45,634 bases of DNA from an uncultured Muribaculum sp. (GCA_910578785.1 CAJTSJ010000022.1:1-45634), one strand, 5' to 3'; shown: positions 17,473-26,851, numbered from the stretch's first letter. Numbers and translations: made by a program. Notes: generated by a model from the letters alone, not told the origin.

Positions 17473-18573
17473 TTATATGTTAGTTTTTTGTTTATCAGCT
17501 GTTTCAGAATCCGGCGACACCTTTCTCGGCGCAAGCATCGACGGTGCCAGAAAGATTCCGACTAACAAATATATGTAATAAGTTATAATACGCCAAAACA
17601 AAGCGATAATCAAAGCCATTCCGCTGTTGTGGAGCATATCGCCGTAATACTCAGTAAAAAGCCATTCGCTGACACCGCTTCCGCCGGGAGTAGGACTGAC
17701 CATCAGCACCACCCATACCACGAACTGCCGCCCAAACACTATCAACTGGTCAGCTGTAGGCACAAAACCGAAGAAAAGCGCATTGACCACCAGAAACCGC
17801 GACGACCATGTAAGCGCCGTGGCAAAAAACGTCTCGGCCCACCATTTTACCGGACGTGTGCGCAAATCCTTTGACGCGGACACCATATTGTCGCCCAAAG
17901 CTATCACGGCGGGTTGCCAGCGTCTGATGAACGGCAGACGGAAAATGAATATCAGACCACTCCTTATGCCGTTAGGCTTGACTATTATTCCCAAAAACAA
18001 AATCGTAGTCCATATGAAAATCGCACCGTAAACTATCCAGAACACCCAGCGCAGACCCACTTCAAAATGCGTGTCCTTAAATCCGAACAGCTCGGCATAG
18101 GGTATCAGCAACATCACTATCGGACAAGCCACTACAAAAAACAATTCGTCAAGAAACAGAGTCGTAAACATCAAAGTCGTGGCACGTCCGAGGTTTATTC
18201 CCTCATGATGCATGAAAATCATTCCAAGCGACGACCCTCCGACAGCCGAAGGGGTCACGCATGAAGTGAATTCGCACATGAAATTGACCTTCAAAGCCTG
18301 CCACCACGTCAGGTGCCGGTCGGTCAATGTCCGGAATCGCCATGTCAGTCCGAAGTCGCGACCGGCCATGAACAGCCATGCAAGAACTATGCACAGCACT
18401 ACCCTATGGTCAAAATGTATCGACTTCCACAACTCGACACTGAACTCTTTATGAAACAGCCAGACCACAACACAGAGTCCTATCAATATCGGAAGAACCA
18501 CCTTCAAGGCCATCGATTTCGCCGAGGTAGGCTTTGGTTCCTGTGAAACGCTATTTTCGTCCATGTCGGTCAA
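17473..18573 (-). CDS. Lysylphosphatidylglycerol synthase-type integral membrane protein
   Basis: A 366-residue protein of the LPG_synthase_TM (UPF0104) type with about eight hydrophobic helices. Conserved features are FMCEFTSCVTPSAVGGSSLG and the late VLMVSPTPGGSGVSEW. The latter resembles the P-x-PGG-x-G motif of the flippase domain of MprF-like proteins. There is no C-terminal aminoacyl transferase domain, so it is more likely a lipid or glycolipid transporter acting with the adjacent glycosyltransferase. The start overlaps the GT4 gene end by 23 nt; a later ATG (MDENSVSQ, 18564) is also possible. Substrate unknown. Confidence 0.88.
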   Translation of the reverse strand: MTDMDENSVSQEPKPTSAKSMALKVVLPILIGLCVVVWLFHKEFSVELWKSIHFDHRVVLCIVLAWLFMAGRDFGLTWRFRTLTDRHLTWWQALKVNFMCEFTSCVTPSAVGGSSLGMIFMHHEGINLGRATTLMFTTLFLDELFFVVACPIVMLLIPYAELFGFKDTHFEVGLRWVFWIVYGAIFIWTTILFLGIIVKPNGIRSGLIFIFRLPFIRRWQPAVIALGDNMVSASKDLRTRPVKWWAETFFATALTWSSRFLVVNALFFGFVPTADQLIVFGRQFVVWVVLMVSPTPGGSGVSEWLFTEYYGDMLHNSGMALIIALFWRIITYYIYLLVGIFLAPSMLAPRKVSPDSETADKQKTNI

Positions 18574-19726
18574 TTATTGATTTATATCTATCGTAAACTT
18601 CTTCCATGACATCGCGCCACGAACGTGTCAATGTCGACGATGCACCCCGAGCCACCCGGTTAAGAGTTTCGCCGTCGGCATATATACGCCGGACAGTATC
18701 GGCATAGCTCTCCGGTGTGTCGACCGCTAGAAAACCATTCATGCCGTCGACTATGACTTCCGCGGCAGTGGCACCCTTTAGCAACACTGACGGAGTACCC
18801 ATCATGGCCGCTTCGCGCACCACCAAAGGCGCATTGTCGTAAAACGAAGGGAACAAAAACAAGCTCGCGGCGGCGTAATACTCCTTTAATATTTCACGGT
18901 TCTGGATGATTCCATGAAGACTGACTCTATCTTCCAGGCCAAGGCTCTTTATCAATTCCGACATCTCGCCGACAGCATATCCCGTACCGACGAACGCCAT
19001 TTTCACCGGAAGGTCGCGCAACAGATTCATTGCCTTGATTATCGTGAGCACACCTTTCTCGCGTATATGTTGCCCCACAAAAAGCAACAACATCTCATCA
19101 TCACGTATTCCAAGTCTCGCACGCGACACTCTCTTAAACCGCAAGATTTCGTCAAAAGTCTCCATCTCAAGGTCTATTCCGTTCTCGACCACGGTCAAGG
19201 GCCCCTTATATCCATACTCCCTTACCGTATCCTCGACCCGAGCCTGCGGAATCCAGACTTCGTCCGCAGCCTCGAAGAAAGCCATAATGCGCTTCATAAT
19301 CTTCTTCACCAGCCACTGTGGCAACGAATGTTCGAGGTCGGTACGGTATTTTGAATGAAATGTAGCGATAAGAGGCACGTCATGCTTTTTCGCCGCATAC
19401 AGAGCCAGACGGCCTGAAGAGAATGGACAGTGGGAGTGCACCAGTGCGAACGGCACCCTACGCAACTTACTCCAGATAAACGGGTCAAGCTTAGGATAAC
19501 CGTAGCGGTACGGCTTCCGCGACGCAATCGACAGGGAAAAATACCGATAAAGGTCAAAATTATCATGGTCGGGAACCTCCGGATTCCAGGGTGTGACCAC
19601 ACATGTTTTCAGCCCCATCGCAGTAAGCCAGCGTACATAATTCTCGACCGTCAGCGTGACTCCGTCAAGAACCGGAGGGAAACTATCGTTAAACAAGCCG
19701 TAGACCTTCTTATTATTACTGTCCAT
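18551..19726 (-). CDS. Family 4 glycosyltransferase
   Basis: A 391-residue GT-B enzyme. The N-terminal domain has the donor-independent start YGLFNDSFPPVLDGVTLTVEN and HSHCPFSSGRLALYAAKKHDVP. The C-terminal domain has LLFVGQHIREKGVLTIIKAM, VSLHGIIQNREILKEYYAAA and the E-x7-E-like stretch VREAAMMGTPSVL. This resembles retaining alpha-mannosyl- or glucosyltransferases acting on lipid acceptors. It is the first gene of a four-gene envelope operon (GT4, flippase-like, kdsB, M16-like) with a clear promoter 67 nt upstream. The sugar and acceptor cannot be read from sequence; a glycolipid product moved by the next gene is inference. Confidence 0.9.
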   Translation of the reverse strand: MDSNNKKVYGLFNDSFPPVLDGVTLTVENYVRWLTAMGLKTCVVTPWNPEVPDHDNFDLYRYFSLSIASRKPYRYGYPKLDPFIWSKLRRVPFALVHSHCPFSSGRLALYAAKKHDVPLIATFHSKYRTDLEHSLPQWLVKKIMKRIMAFFEAADEVWIPQARVEDTVREYGYKGPLTVVENGIDLEMETFDEILRFKRVSRARLGIRDDEMLLLFVGQHIREKGVLTIIKAMNLLRDLPVKMAFVGTGYAVGEMSELIKSLGLEDRVSLHGIIQNREILKEYYAAASLFLFPSFYDNAPLVVREAAMMGTPSVLLKGATAAEVIVDGMNGFLAVDTPESYADTVRRIYADGETLNRVARGASSTLTRSWRDVMEEVYDRYKSIIDRHGRK

Positions 19727-19792
19727 ATAACTTTACTGTCGGATTTGATTTTGCCTCTACCGTTTCGCGATTACCAACTCGCATAGATGTCA

Positions 19793-19824
19793 CAAAGGTA
19801 CTTATTTTAAGCCTTTTTCACAAA
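19793..19824 (-). promoter_or_regulatory. Promoter of the GT4 envelope operon
   Basis: Minus strand TTTG (19824-19821), a 20-nt spacer and TACCTTTG (19800-19793), a full Bacteroidota match. It is divergent from the hisS promoter about 30 nt away. Confidence 0.8.
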
Positions 19825-19828
19825 TTAT

Positions 19829-19859
19829 TTTTAGAAAGAGGATTTAATCCGTAAATTTG
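19829..19859 (+). promoter_or_regulatory. Promoter of hisS
   Basis: TAAATTTG at 19852-19859, with a T-rich -33 region (TTTT, 19829-19832) 19 nt upstream. The leader of about 35 nt shows no His-rich peptide or T-box-like structure. Confidence 0.65.
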
Positions 19860-19900
19860 CACTCGGAAATAATTTAACAATCAATTAAACTATTGCGACA

Positions 19901-21268
19901 ATGGCACAAAAGCCCTCCATACCTAAAGGCACGCGCGATTTCTCACCCGTGGAAATGGCACGGCGCAACTACATATTCGACACCATACGCGACGTATTCC
20001 ACATGTTCGGATTCAAGCAGATTGAAACCCCGGCCATGGAAAATCTGTCGACCCTCATGGGCAAGTATGGCGAAGAAGGCGACAAGCTTCTGTTTAAGAT
20101 TCTGAATTCCGGAAACTATCTAAAGGGAGCCGACAAAGCGCTCCTTGACGAAGAGGAACCGTCAGGCCGACTCACCTCACAGCTATGCGAAAAAGGTCTG
20201 CGATATGACTTGACCGTTCCGTTCGCACGCTACGTGGTGATGCACCGCGCCGAACTGCAATTCCCCTTCAAACGCTTCCAGATACAGCCCGTATGGAGAG
20301 CCGACCGACCGCAGAAAGGCCGATATCGTGAATTCTACCAGTGCGATGCCGACATAGTAGGTTCCGACTCGCTGATGAACGAAGTCGAACTGTTGCAGAT
20401 GATCGACGAAGTCTTCCGCCGCCTGCGCATACGCATTGCAATCAAACTTAACAACCGCAAGGTGCTTGCCGGAATAGCCGAACTTATCGGAGCTCCGGAG
20501 AAAATTGTCGACATCACCGTGGCCATCGACAAAATCGACAAAATCGGCATAGATGCCGTCAATGCCGAACTTCTCGAACGCGGATTGTCGGCAGAAGCCG
20601 TAGAGACTCTACGTCCGATTCTTTCAATCGACGGAACCATCGAAGAACGCCTTAACCGTCTTGACGAAATACTGGCCTCGTCGGAGATAGGACGCAAAGG
20701 TATCGAAGAGCTCAGATTCGTGACGGAAGCCACCCAGAAACTCGGACTGAACGCCGTGCTCGATCTTGACGTCTCGCTTGCACGCGGTCTCAATTACTAC
20801 ACAGGCTCAATTATCGAGGTAAAGGCCCTCGACGTCCAGATAGGCTCAATAACCGGCGGAGGACGCTACGACAACCTTACCGGAGTGTTCGGCATGCCGG
20901 GAGTGTCAGGCGTGGGCATCTCGTTCGGAGCCGACCGCATCTACGACGTTCTGAACACACTCGACCTGTATCCGGCCGATGCTTCTGACGCCACAAAGGT
21001 AATATTCCTCAACATGGGCGACGAAGAAGCCATAGCTTCACTTAAAGCCATAAAGTCGCTACGGGCAAACGGCATATCTGCCGAGCTTTACCCCGATGCC
21101 TCGAAGATGAAGAAGCAGATGGCCTATGCCAATGCGCTAGCCGTCCCGTTCGTGGCCATCATCGGTGAGTCAGAGATGGCCGAAGGCACCGTAACCCTCA
21201 AGGACATGACCACCGGCGAACAGTCAACAGTCGCCATAGACCGGCTTAACGAAAAGATAGCTAAATAA
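19901..21268 (+). CDS. hisS: Histidyl-tRNA synthetase
   Basis: A 455-residue class II aminoacyl-tRNA synthetase that charges tRNA-His. The N-terminal catalytic core has GTRDFSPVEM, motif 2 in FKRFQIQPVWRADRPQKGRYREFYQCD, and the histidine-specific LARGLNYYTGSIIEV. Motif 3 is GISFGADRIYDVL. The C-terminal anticodon-binding domain (about 360-455) is complete. The last 8 nt overlap the convergent transporter gene, so no room is left for a separate terminator. Confidence 0.97.
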   Translation: MAQKPSIPKGTRDFSPVEMARRNYIFDTIRDVFHMFGFKQIETPAMENLSTLMGKYGEEGDKLLFKILNSGNYLKGADKALLDEEEPSGRLTSQLCEKGLRYDLTVPFARYVVMHRAELQFPFKRFQIQPVWRADRPQKGRYREFYQCDADIVGSDSLMNEVELLQMIDEVFRRLRIRIAIKLNNRKVLAGIAELIGAPEKIVDITVAIDKIDKIGIDAVNAELLERGLSAEAVETLRPILSIDGTIEERLNRLDEILASSEIGRKGIEELRFVTEATQKLGLNAVLDLDVSLARGLNYYTGSIIEVKALDVQIGSITGGGRYDNLTGVFGMPGVSGVGISFGADRIYDVLNTLDLYPADASDATKVIFLNMGDEEAIASLKAIKSLRANGISAELYPDASKMKKQMAYANALAVPFVAIIGESEMAEGTVTLKDMTTGEQSTVAIDRLNEKIAK

Positions 21269-22604
21269 CCCCAAGTCCGGCAAGGAACACCAAGCCGATA
21301 CCGGCAGGGGCCACATACTTCAACGAGAATATAACCAGGCGCAGGAACCATCCGGGTATGGTACCTGTGCCTTTTAACTGCGCGACGACTACATTACGGT
21401 CGATAAACCACCCGACAAAAATCGAAATAAGCATTCCGCCCAACGGCAACATCACATTGCTGGACGCATAGTCAAACAAATCGAATATGGTCAGCCCGAA
21501 TATTCTGAATCCGTTCAACGCGCCAAAAGACAAAGCACACAGAGTGCCGAGAGTCATAGCTATGCCGGTGTTAAGGAGCGCGGCTCTCTTTCGGCTCAAG
21601 CCGAGCTGTTCGCAGAAGAACGCCACACAAATCTCGCTCATGGAGATGGTGGAGGTCAACGATGCGAGGAAGAGAAGGAAGAAGAACAGCGTCGACCATA
21701 CGACTCCGCCGGGCAACTGGTGGAATATGTCGGGCAGGACTTCAAACACGAGTTTCGGTCCGGCCGCCGGTTCAGCGTCAAAAGTAAACACCGCCGGAAA
21801 AATTATGATTCCCGCAAGTATGGCCACGAGCGTGTCCAGCGACGCCGTCATGGCGGCGCTCTTCACCAGCGGAGTCTCTTCCGAGAAATAGCTGGAGTAT
21901 ATCATCATTGTTCCGAGCCCTATCGACAGAGAAAAGAAAGCCTGGCCCAACGCCCCGATTAACACAGAAGAGTCAACTTTGGAGAAATCGGGTTTGAACA
22001 GGAATTCCAGACCCTCTCTGGCTCCGGGCATGAAAAGCGAGTTGACACAGAACAGAATCAGAATGACAAAAAGTATAGGCATCAATATGTTTGAAGCCTT
22101 CTCTATGCCCTTCCTAACGCCACGCAACACGATGACGGCATTGAAGGCAAGGAACACCAAAGTCCACATCACAGGGCGCCAACCCGTAGAAAATTCATCA
22201 AACGACTGATTCCGTACCCCGTAGTCCATTGACGCGATACCGCCGGTAAGCGACTGCGTGAAATACTCCAGCGTCCATCCGGCCACGACGGAATAAAACG
22301 ACAGTATCAGAATCGAGGCAATGATGCCCATGTATCCTATCCAGGCCCACTGTCGGCAAGAATGGAGCATTCTGAATGCGCCGAATATGTTGCGCCGCGT
22401 ACCGCGCCCCATTATGAACTCGGCACAGATCACGGGTATGCCAATGACCAGAATAAAAAATATATACATCAGCAGAAACGCACCGCCACCGTGTGTGCCG
22501 GCCTCATAAGGGAAACGCCAGATATTTCCCAAACCAACTGCAGAGCCTACGGTGGTAGCGATTACACCGAGTTTTGTACCGAACTGTACGCGATTATCAG
22601 ACAT
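21261..22604 (-). CDS. Sodium-dependent NSS-family transporter (copy 1)
   Basis: A 447-residue inner-membrane protein of the neurotransmitter:sodium symporter (SNF) family. The signature GSAVGLGNIWRFPY (about 18-31) lies in the first helix and carries sodium and substrate contacts. About eleven hydrophobic segments follow, with SFYSVVAGWTLEY, FFSLSIGLGTMMIYSSYF and SLTSTISMSEICVAFF at conserved places. Members import amino acids or related compounds with Na+. The eleven-helix length is usual for bacterial members such as MhsT. It is 18 nt after a paralogue of the same orientation, so the two look like a tandem duplication. Substrate unknown. Confidence 0.93.
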   Translation of the reverse strand: MSDNRVQFGTKLGVIATTVGSAVGLGNIWRFPYEAGTHGGGAFLLMYIFFILVIGIPVICAEFIMGRGTRRNIFGAFRMLHSCRQWAWIGYMGIIASILILSFYSVVAGWTLEYFTQSLTGGIASMDYGVRNQSFDEFSTGWRPVMWTLVFLAFNAVIVLRGVRKGIEKASNILMPILFVILILFCVNSLFMPGAREGLEFLFKPDFSKVDSSVLIGALGQAFFSLSIGLGTMMIYSSYFSEETPLVKSAAMTASLDTLVAILAGIIIFPAVFTFDAEPAAGPKLVFEVLPDIFHQLPGGVVWSTLFFFLLFLASLTSTISMSEICVAFFCEQLGLSRKRAALLNTGIAMTLGTLCALSFGALNGFRIFGLTIFDLFDYASSNVMLPLGGMLISIFVGWFIDRNVVVAQLKGTGTIPGWFLRLVIFSLKYVAPAGIGLVFLAGLGVI

Positions 22605-22622
22605 ACCGGAACTTGATTTTGA

Positions 22623-24002
22623 TTATAAAAATGAGCTTATCAGCACCACCGCTATCAGAATCGGTGCCACATACTTAACTATAAACAACCCAGGACGGTA
22701 AATTCTCGACCGGATGGTACCGTTATTCGTAATTTCATCCTTAAAATAGCCCTTCGGAACACACCAGCCCACAAACAGACAGGTGAATATGGCACCTACT
22801 GGAAGCATCACATTCGTGGCCATCGTGTCGAGGAAATCAAATATATTCAATCCTGCGATTTTGAGCCACGACAACGAACCCTGCGACAACGAACATAATG
22901 TGCTGAGCACGAACAACGGCAATATCACTGTCAGACACGCCGCCGTGCGCTTCATCCTGAACCGGTCCATCATAAACGCTATCGACACCTCGGCGAGAGA
23001 GATTGTCGAGGTCAGCGCCGCGACCATCAGCAACAGGAAAAACAATGATGACCATATCTGGGTGCCTGGCATCTGGGCGAAAACCTCGGGCAACGTGACA
23101 AAGACAAGCGTCACCCCTTCAAGACCGTGCTCGTCGAGTCCGAAAGTCTTTACGGCCGGGAATATTATGACGCCCATCATAACCGCCACGAGCAGGTCGA
23201 GCATCGACACAGTGACAGCGGTTTTGCCGAGCTTGGTGTCTTTAGGGAAATAGCTTGAGTATGTTATCAGGATTCCCATACCGAGCGACAGGGAGAAGAA
23301 TGCCTGGCCCAATGCATTTATGACTACACCGGGGGTGATTTTCGAGAAATCCGGCCTGAAAAAGAATTCCAATCCGTCAATGGCCTTGGGAAAAGTCATC
23401 GAAACGCCACAGAACACGAGCAACAGGACGAACAGCATCGGCATCAGTATGTTCGACATCTTTTCAATGCCCTTCTGCACCCCCATCAGGAGTATGCCCA
23501 GATTTATGGCCAGCATGATATAAGTAGGAATCAGAGGTTTCCAGTCCTGCATGATATATTCCTGCATCTTCGTCCGGAACTGACGGTCAAGCATATCTGT
23601 CGCCAGAGAGCCGTCAATACCGACCACCGGAGCATACAGACTGCCGGTAATGGACTGCCACATATACTCAAACGTCCATCCGGCCACCACCATATAAAAA
23701 GACAGGATAAGGTATGAAGCCAGAATAGCAAGAGCGCCCACAATCCACCACGGACGCTTTGGCGCAAGTTTATGAAACACCCCCACAGAATCCGTACGCT
23801 GTCCGCGTCCCAACGAAAATTCAGCGAGCATGACGGGAATTCCCAATAAAAACACGCAACCTATGTATAAAAGAAGAAACGCCGCTCCGCCATTGGTCTG
23901 CGCTTCAGCCGGGAAGCGCCAGACGTTGCCAAGCCCTACGGCAGAGCCGACCGTGGCGATAATAAGCCCTATTTTACTGCCAAATTGTGCCTTATTGCTC
24001 AT
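22623..24002 (-). CDS. Sodium-dependent NSS-family transporter (copy 2)
   Basis: A 459-residue paralogue of the downstream gene, with the same landmarks: GSAVGLGNVWRFPAEAQTNG, SFYMVVAGWTFEYMWQ, FFSLSLGMGILITYSSYF and ALTSTISLAEVSIAFMMD. It differs at the first unwound helix (RFPAEA instead of RFPYEA), close to the substrate site, so the two may differ in substrate. The start is the ATG at 24002 (MSNKAQFGSK); upstream in-frame codons lie within the AT-rich promoter zone. A TAATTTTG box at 24031-24024 may be the promoter of the pair. Confidence 0.93.
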   Translation of the reverse strand: MSNKAQFGSKIGLIIATVGSAVGLGNVWRFPAEAQTNGGAAFLLLYIGCVFLLGIPVMLAEFSLGRGQRTDSVGVFHKLAPKRPWWIVGALAILASYLILSFYMVVAGWTFEYMWQSITGSLYAPVVGIDGSLATDMLDRQFRTKMQEYIMQDWKPLIPTYIMLAINLGILLMGVQKGIEKMSNILMPMLFVLLLVFCGVSMTFPKAIDGLEFFFRPDFSKITPGVVINALGQAFFSLSLGMGILITYSSYFPKDTKLGKTAVTVSMLDLLVAVMMGVIIFPAVKTFGLDEHGLEGVTLVFVTLPEVFAQMPGTQIWSSLFFLLLMVAALTSTISLAEVSIAFMMDRFRMKRTAACLTVILPLFVLSTLCSLSQGSLSWLKIAGLNIFDFLDTMATNVMLPVGAIFTCLFVGWCVPKGYFKDEITNNGTIRSRIYRPGLFIVKYVAPILIAVVLISSFL

Positions 24003-24111
24003 AATTAATTCGATATTCCACCGCAAAATTACTAAAAATACAACAATCAGTCATTATTTATTGAATATTTATTATATTTGCAGTAAATTTTGCATAATAA
24101 TTGATTTACCT

Positions 24112-24534
24112 ATGAGCGTTAAGCGACTGATAAATAGATGTCCGGCATGGATATTCTCTATAATTGTGGTGTTGGCCATACTATATCTCACACTTGTCCC
24201 CAGGCCATTGCCAGAACTGGACATACCGCTGTTTCCCGGTGCAGACAAGGTGGTCCACGCCATAATGATGATGGGAATGATGTGGTGTATCGCGCTCGAC
24301 CTGATGCGCCACAAGTCGCTGTCGTCGGCCGTAGCTCCCAAATCCCGCCTCGTGATAGCCCTGCTCTGCACCATCGCGTTCGGAGGTGCCATAGAGCTGG
24401 TTCAGGGAGCCATGAAAATGGGACGCGGCGAGGATATCTATGATTTCCTCGCCGACGTCATCGGTGCCATTATAGGTTATGTAGTTGTCGTTATTGTATG
24501 GGAGCCACTTGTTCGATGGTTGCAGGATGAGTGA
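24112..24534 (+). CDS. VanZ-like membrane protein
   Basis: A 140-residue protein with four predicted transmembrane helices. VanZ-type features are YLTLVPRPLPEL after helix 1, FPGADKVVHAIMMMGMMW (the conserved D-K-x-x-H-x-x-M/F) and FGGAIELVQGAMKMGRGED-type GxxIExxQ…R-x-x-D near helix 4. VanZ gives teicoplanin resistance in enterococci, but most homologues have no known role. The ATG at 24112 is preferred since a TATATTTG box at 24073-24080 precedes it. Its last 44 nt overlap the end of the convergent TlpA-like gene, both frames being used. Confidence 0.88.
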   Translation: MSVKRLINRCPAWIFSIIVVLAILYLTLVPRPLPELDIPLFPGADKVVHAIMMMGMMWCIALDLMRHKSLSSAVAPKSRLVIALLCTIAFGGAIELVQGAMKMGRGEDIYDFLADVIGAIIGYVVVVIVWEPLVRWLQDE

Positions 24535-25555
24535 ACGAATACATGGCCTGGCCTACCACCGACTTCAACTCTTCACCTTGCATTCCGCGGGCCTCTATCG
24601 TTCCGTCCGGGGCAAACAGAATCAGATGTGGAATTCCTGATATGCCATAAATGTCGGTAGGTATGGTCTGCGCATTGAGTATCTGGGGCCAGGGCAGTTC
24701 AAGCTGTTCCATTGCGGTCTTTGAATTCTCAGGCTCATCCCACACGGCCACACCAAGCACATCAAGTCCATCGGCATGATACTTCTGATACAGTTCCTTG
24801 ATGTTCTTCATCTCGCGTCGGCATGGTCCGCACCAGCTCGCCCAAAAGTCAACCAGCACATAACGTCCTTTGCCTACATAGTCGCTCAGCTTCTGCTGAA
24901 CGCTGTCGTTCTCTATCGTGAAATCCACAAACAGTTTGCCAGGAGCGGTATTTGCCTCAGCCCTCTTGCTCTCCATGAGTTTCTGCACTCTCGCATACTC
25001 CTTATATGAAGGATACTTGGCCACAAGGCTGTCGAGTTGCTTCAGGTCAAGGCTATAGGCACGGTTCATAAAAGCCACGTACCCCACCGGGTTGTCGTTA
25101 CAGGCTCCTATGGCCGAATCATACATGGCCACAAGTTCCTGCTCCACGACGTTACGGAGTGAATCGTCGGTCAGATTCAGATAGACCGTGGCCAGCGAAT
25201 CTTCTTTAGCGTCAAGCTCCGCGAGCTTGATGTTGAGCGCGGTTCCCTGCGCCACGCCGAGGGAGTCAATCGTTATGTCGCCCCCTTCAAGGATAAACAC
25301 TCCGGCACGCTTGTCGCCGATGAGCATACGCACCATCACAGGCTTTTCAACGTTGCCGTCGAATGCTATTGAGCGGTCGGCGATGATGACGCTGTCTATC
25401 TTCTCGCCATTGTCATAATTTACAAGATAAGCCATCTTGCCGTTGTCTTCTTCCGCCGTCGAGGCGCTGACCTTATATGCCGAACCTGTCTGCTGACCGG
25501 TGCAGGCAACTGCCAAAGCTCCGATTCCAATTATGGGATAGATTAATGATTTCAT
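24491..25555 (-). CDS. TlpA-like thioredoxin-fold lipoprotein with DUF4369-type N-domain
   Basis: A 354-residue lipoprotein (lipobox AVAC, Cys18). About residues 30-120 form a DUF4369-like beta domain (DRSIAFDGNVEKPVMVRML, GVFILEGGDITIDSLG). About 205-340 form a TlpA/AhpC-type thioredoxin domain with active site WASWCGPCRREM and the cis-Pro segment GISGIPHLILFAPDG. Such proteins are common in Bacteroidota and act as periplasmic thiol-disulfide reductants. The 5' neighbour is an OmpA-like gene 49 nt upstream on the same strand. The last 44 nt are shared with the opposite VanZ-like gene. Confidence 0.92.
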   Translation of the reverse strand: MKSLIYPIIGIGALAVACTGQQTGSAYKVSASTAEEDNGKMAYLVNYDNGEKIDSVIIADRSIAFDGNVEKPVMVRMLIGDKRAGVFILEGGDITIDSLGVAQGTALNIKLAELDAKEDSLATVYLNLTDDSLRNVVEQELVAMYDSAIGACNDNPVGYVAFMNRAYSLDLKQLDSLVAKYPSYKEYARVQKLMESKRAEANTAPGKLFVDFTIENDSVQQKLSDYVGKGRYVLVDFWASWCGPCRREMKNIKELYQKYHADGLDVLGVAVWDEPENSKTAMEQLELPWPQILNAQTIPTDIYGISGIPHLILFAPDGTIEARGMQGEELKSVVGQAMYSFTHPATIEQVAPIQ

Positions 25556-25604
25556 TTGGAAATGTGATTGTTGTTCTAAACTTTGTTATATAATTTCATT
25601 ATTG

Positions 25605-26363
25605 TCACTTTGCCACAAGCTTGTTTGACTTGGCGAGATCAATCAACTTCTGGTCCGGCACTATAAATATCTCCACCCGTCGGTTGAACGCACGGTTTGA
25701 CCTGGAAATATTAGGCAGACGAGGCTCCGTCGCACCGAGTGCATACGGTATCACCGACGAGCGTGGCTCCACCCCTCCGCTAATAGCCTGAAACACCTCC
25801 TCGACACGCATCTCGCTCAACCAGTCAGTGTATTCGTCCGAACCCGTATCGTCAGTATGGACCACTACAAGCACTTTATACCAGCCGGGATGCTGGGACA
25901 ACAGCTGTGCATAAGGCATCAGAAGCTTTTTGCCCGACACAAGCAGTACAGTGTCGTTGGGCGCAAACATCAGGTCGGTGCCGAGCGTAGCCACGACTAC
26001 CTCACCGTCGCGCATAGTCTCTATTTTCGCCGTTTTACGCTTGGCAAGATTCTTGGCAAGCGCAGACATGTGCTCCTTGACGGCCGGCTGTTGCTTCAAC
26101 GGAATTTCCGGCAAAGCCACATTCTCGTCAAGCGACAGTTCGGCAGCGTCGGGCGGAGGAGTCTGGTTCTTCTTTTTCTTGCCGTCCTTCTTCTGCTTAC
26201 CGCTCTCCGCCGCATGCCTCTGGCTTTCCACCGACTCCTTGCCTATCAGTTTCTGGAAAATGTTCTGAGCCATGGATTCCGTCGGAACTACAGCCATGGA
26301 AAGCGCAAGCAATGCCGACAGAACAAGCCTGCGGACTACTTTGGGTTCAATTTTAATAGCCAT
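25605..26363 (-). CDS. OmpA-like domain protein with signal peptide
   Basis: A 252-residue exported protein. The start is MAIKIEPKVVRRLVLSALLALS (ATG 26363), with a signal peptide ending near ESMAQ; an in-frame ATG at 26369 adds two residues. A basic Lys-rich, Pro-containing linker follows. The C-terminal half (about 120-245) looks like a divergent OmpA domain: LMFAPNDTVLLVSGKKLLMP, VLVVVHTDDTGSDEYTDWLSEMR and the closing SRSNRAFNRRVEIFIVP. It probably binds peptidoglycan. The start overlaps the end of the 112-residue gene upstream by 11 nt, so they share a transcript. Confidence 0.83.
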   Translation of the reverse strand: MAIKIEPKVVRRLVLSALLALSMAVVPTESMAQNIFQKLIGKESVESQRHAAESGKQKKDGKKKKNQTPPPDAAELSLDENVALPEIPLKQQPAVKEHMSALAKNLAKRKTAKIETMRDGEVVVATLGTDLMFAPNDTVLLVSGKKLLMPYAQLLSQHPGWYKVLVVVHTDDTGSDEYTDWLSEMRVEEVFQAISGGVEPRSSVIPYALGATEPRLPNISRSNRAFNRRVEIFIVPDQKLIDLAKSNKLVAK

Positions 26364-26691
26364 CCTCAAGTCCTATCGATTTTTCGTATTCAAGCTCACC
26401 CTCGACTATGTAGCGCACATCGTCGGCGTCCACCACGGCAAGCTTGTCCTTGGCAAGCATCTTTTTGACATAAGTCAGTATTGCCTGGTAGTCGGGAGCC
26501 ATATCGTCGTCGGCATCATCCTGCGCAGGAATCTGAAGCAGGCCTTCCGACTCATAAAAATCCCATATCATGTCGATGACGTTAAGAATCTCGTCATCGT
26601 CGTATAGACTGCTGATGTTGTCCGGCATATAGTTGCGGATAAACTTAATGGCCTCAGCCTCGTCATACTGTTTAAAAGTGTCTTCTGCCAT
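26353..26691 (-). CDS. Small acidic protein of unknown function
   Basis: A 112-residue, strongly acidic, predicted helical cytoplasmic protein (…IKFIRNYMPDNISSLYDDDE, DDADDDMAPDYQAILTYVKKML). I do not recognise a domain. It starts the operon leading to the OmpA-like and probably the TlpA-like genes, overlapping the next start by 11 nt. A similar small acidic protein lies at 42336-42569; they share only composition. Confidence 0.75.
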   Translation of the reverse strand: MAEDTFKQYDEAEAIKFIRNYMPDNISSLYDDDEILNVIDMIWDFYESEGLLQIPAQDDADDDMAPDYQAILTYVKKMLAKDKLAVVDADDVRYIVEGELEYEKSIGLEDGY

Positions 26692-26792
26692 AACTTTATG
26701 ATTTTGGTAAAGTAATAACGCGCTAAGTTACCAAATTCCGTCCACAACTCGCACCCTATGGCTCATATTTTCATCATTTTTAAGAATGACGG

Positions 26793-26833
26793 CAAAAAAA
26801 GATGCGCTCCGGAGCGAATTGCCCGAAGCGCAT
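26793..26833 (-). terminator. Intrinsic terminator of the outer-membrane barrel gene
   Basis: On the minus strand ATGCGCT (833-827) pairs with AGCGCAT (808-802) around an imperfect interior, followed by C and a run of seven T. It lies 19 nt past the stop of the 26852-27469 gene. Confidence 0.85.
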
Positions 26834-26851
26834 ATAAGTTCTTAGGTCGGC

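Noticed and set aside
19860..19900. Possible His-responsive leader before hisS
   Set aside because: The leader is about 35 nt, with no His codon run and no competing stems.
23830..24111. Long N-terminal extension of the VanZ-like protein
   Set aside because: It would run through the divergent transporter gene; a TATATTTG promoter lies between, and ATG 24112 starts the hydrophobic core properly.
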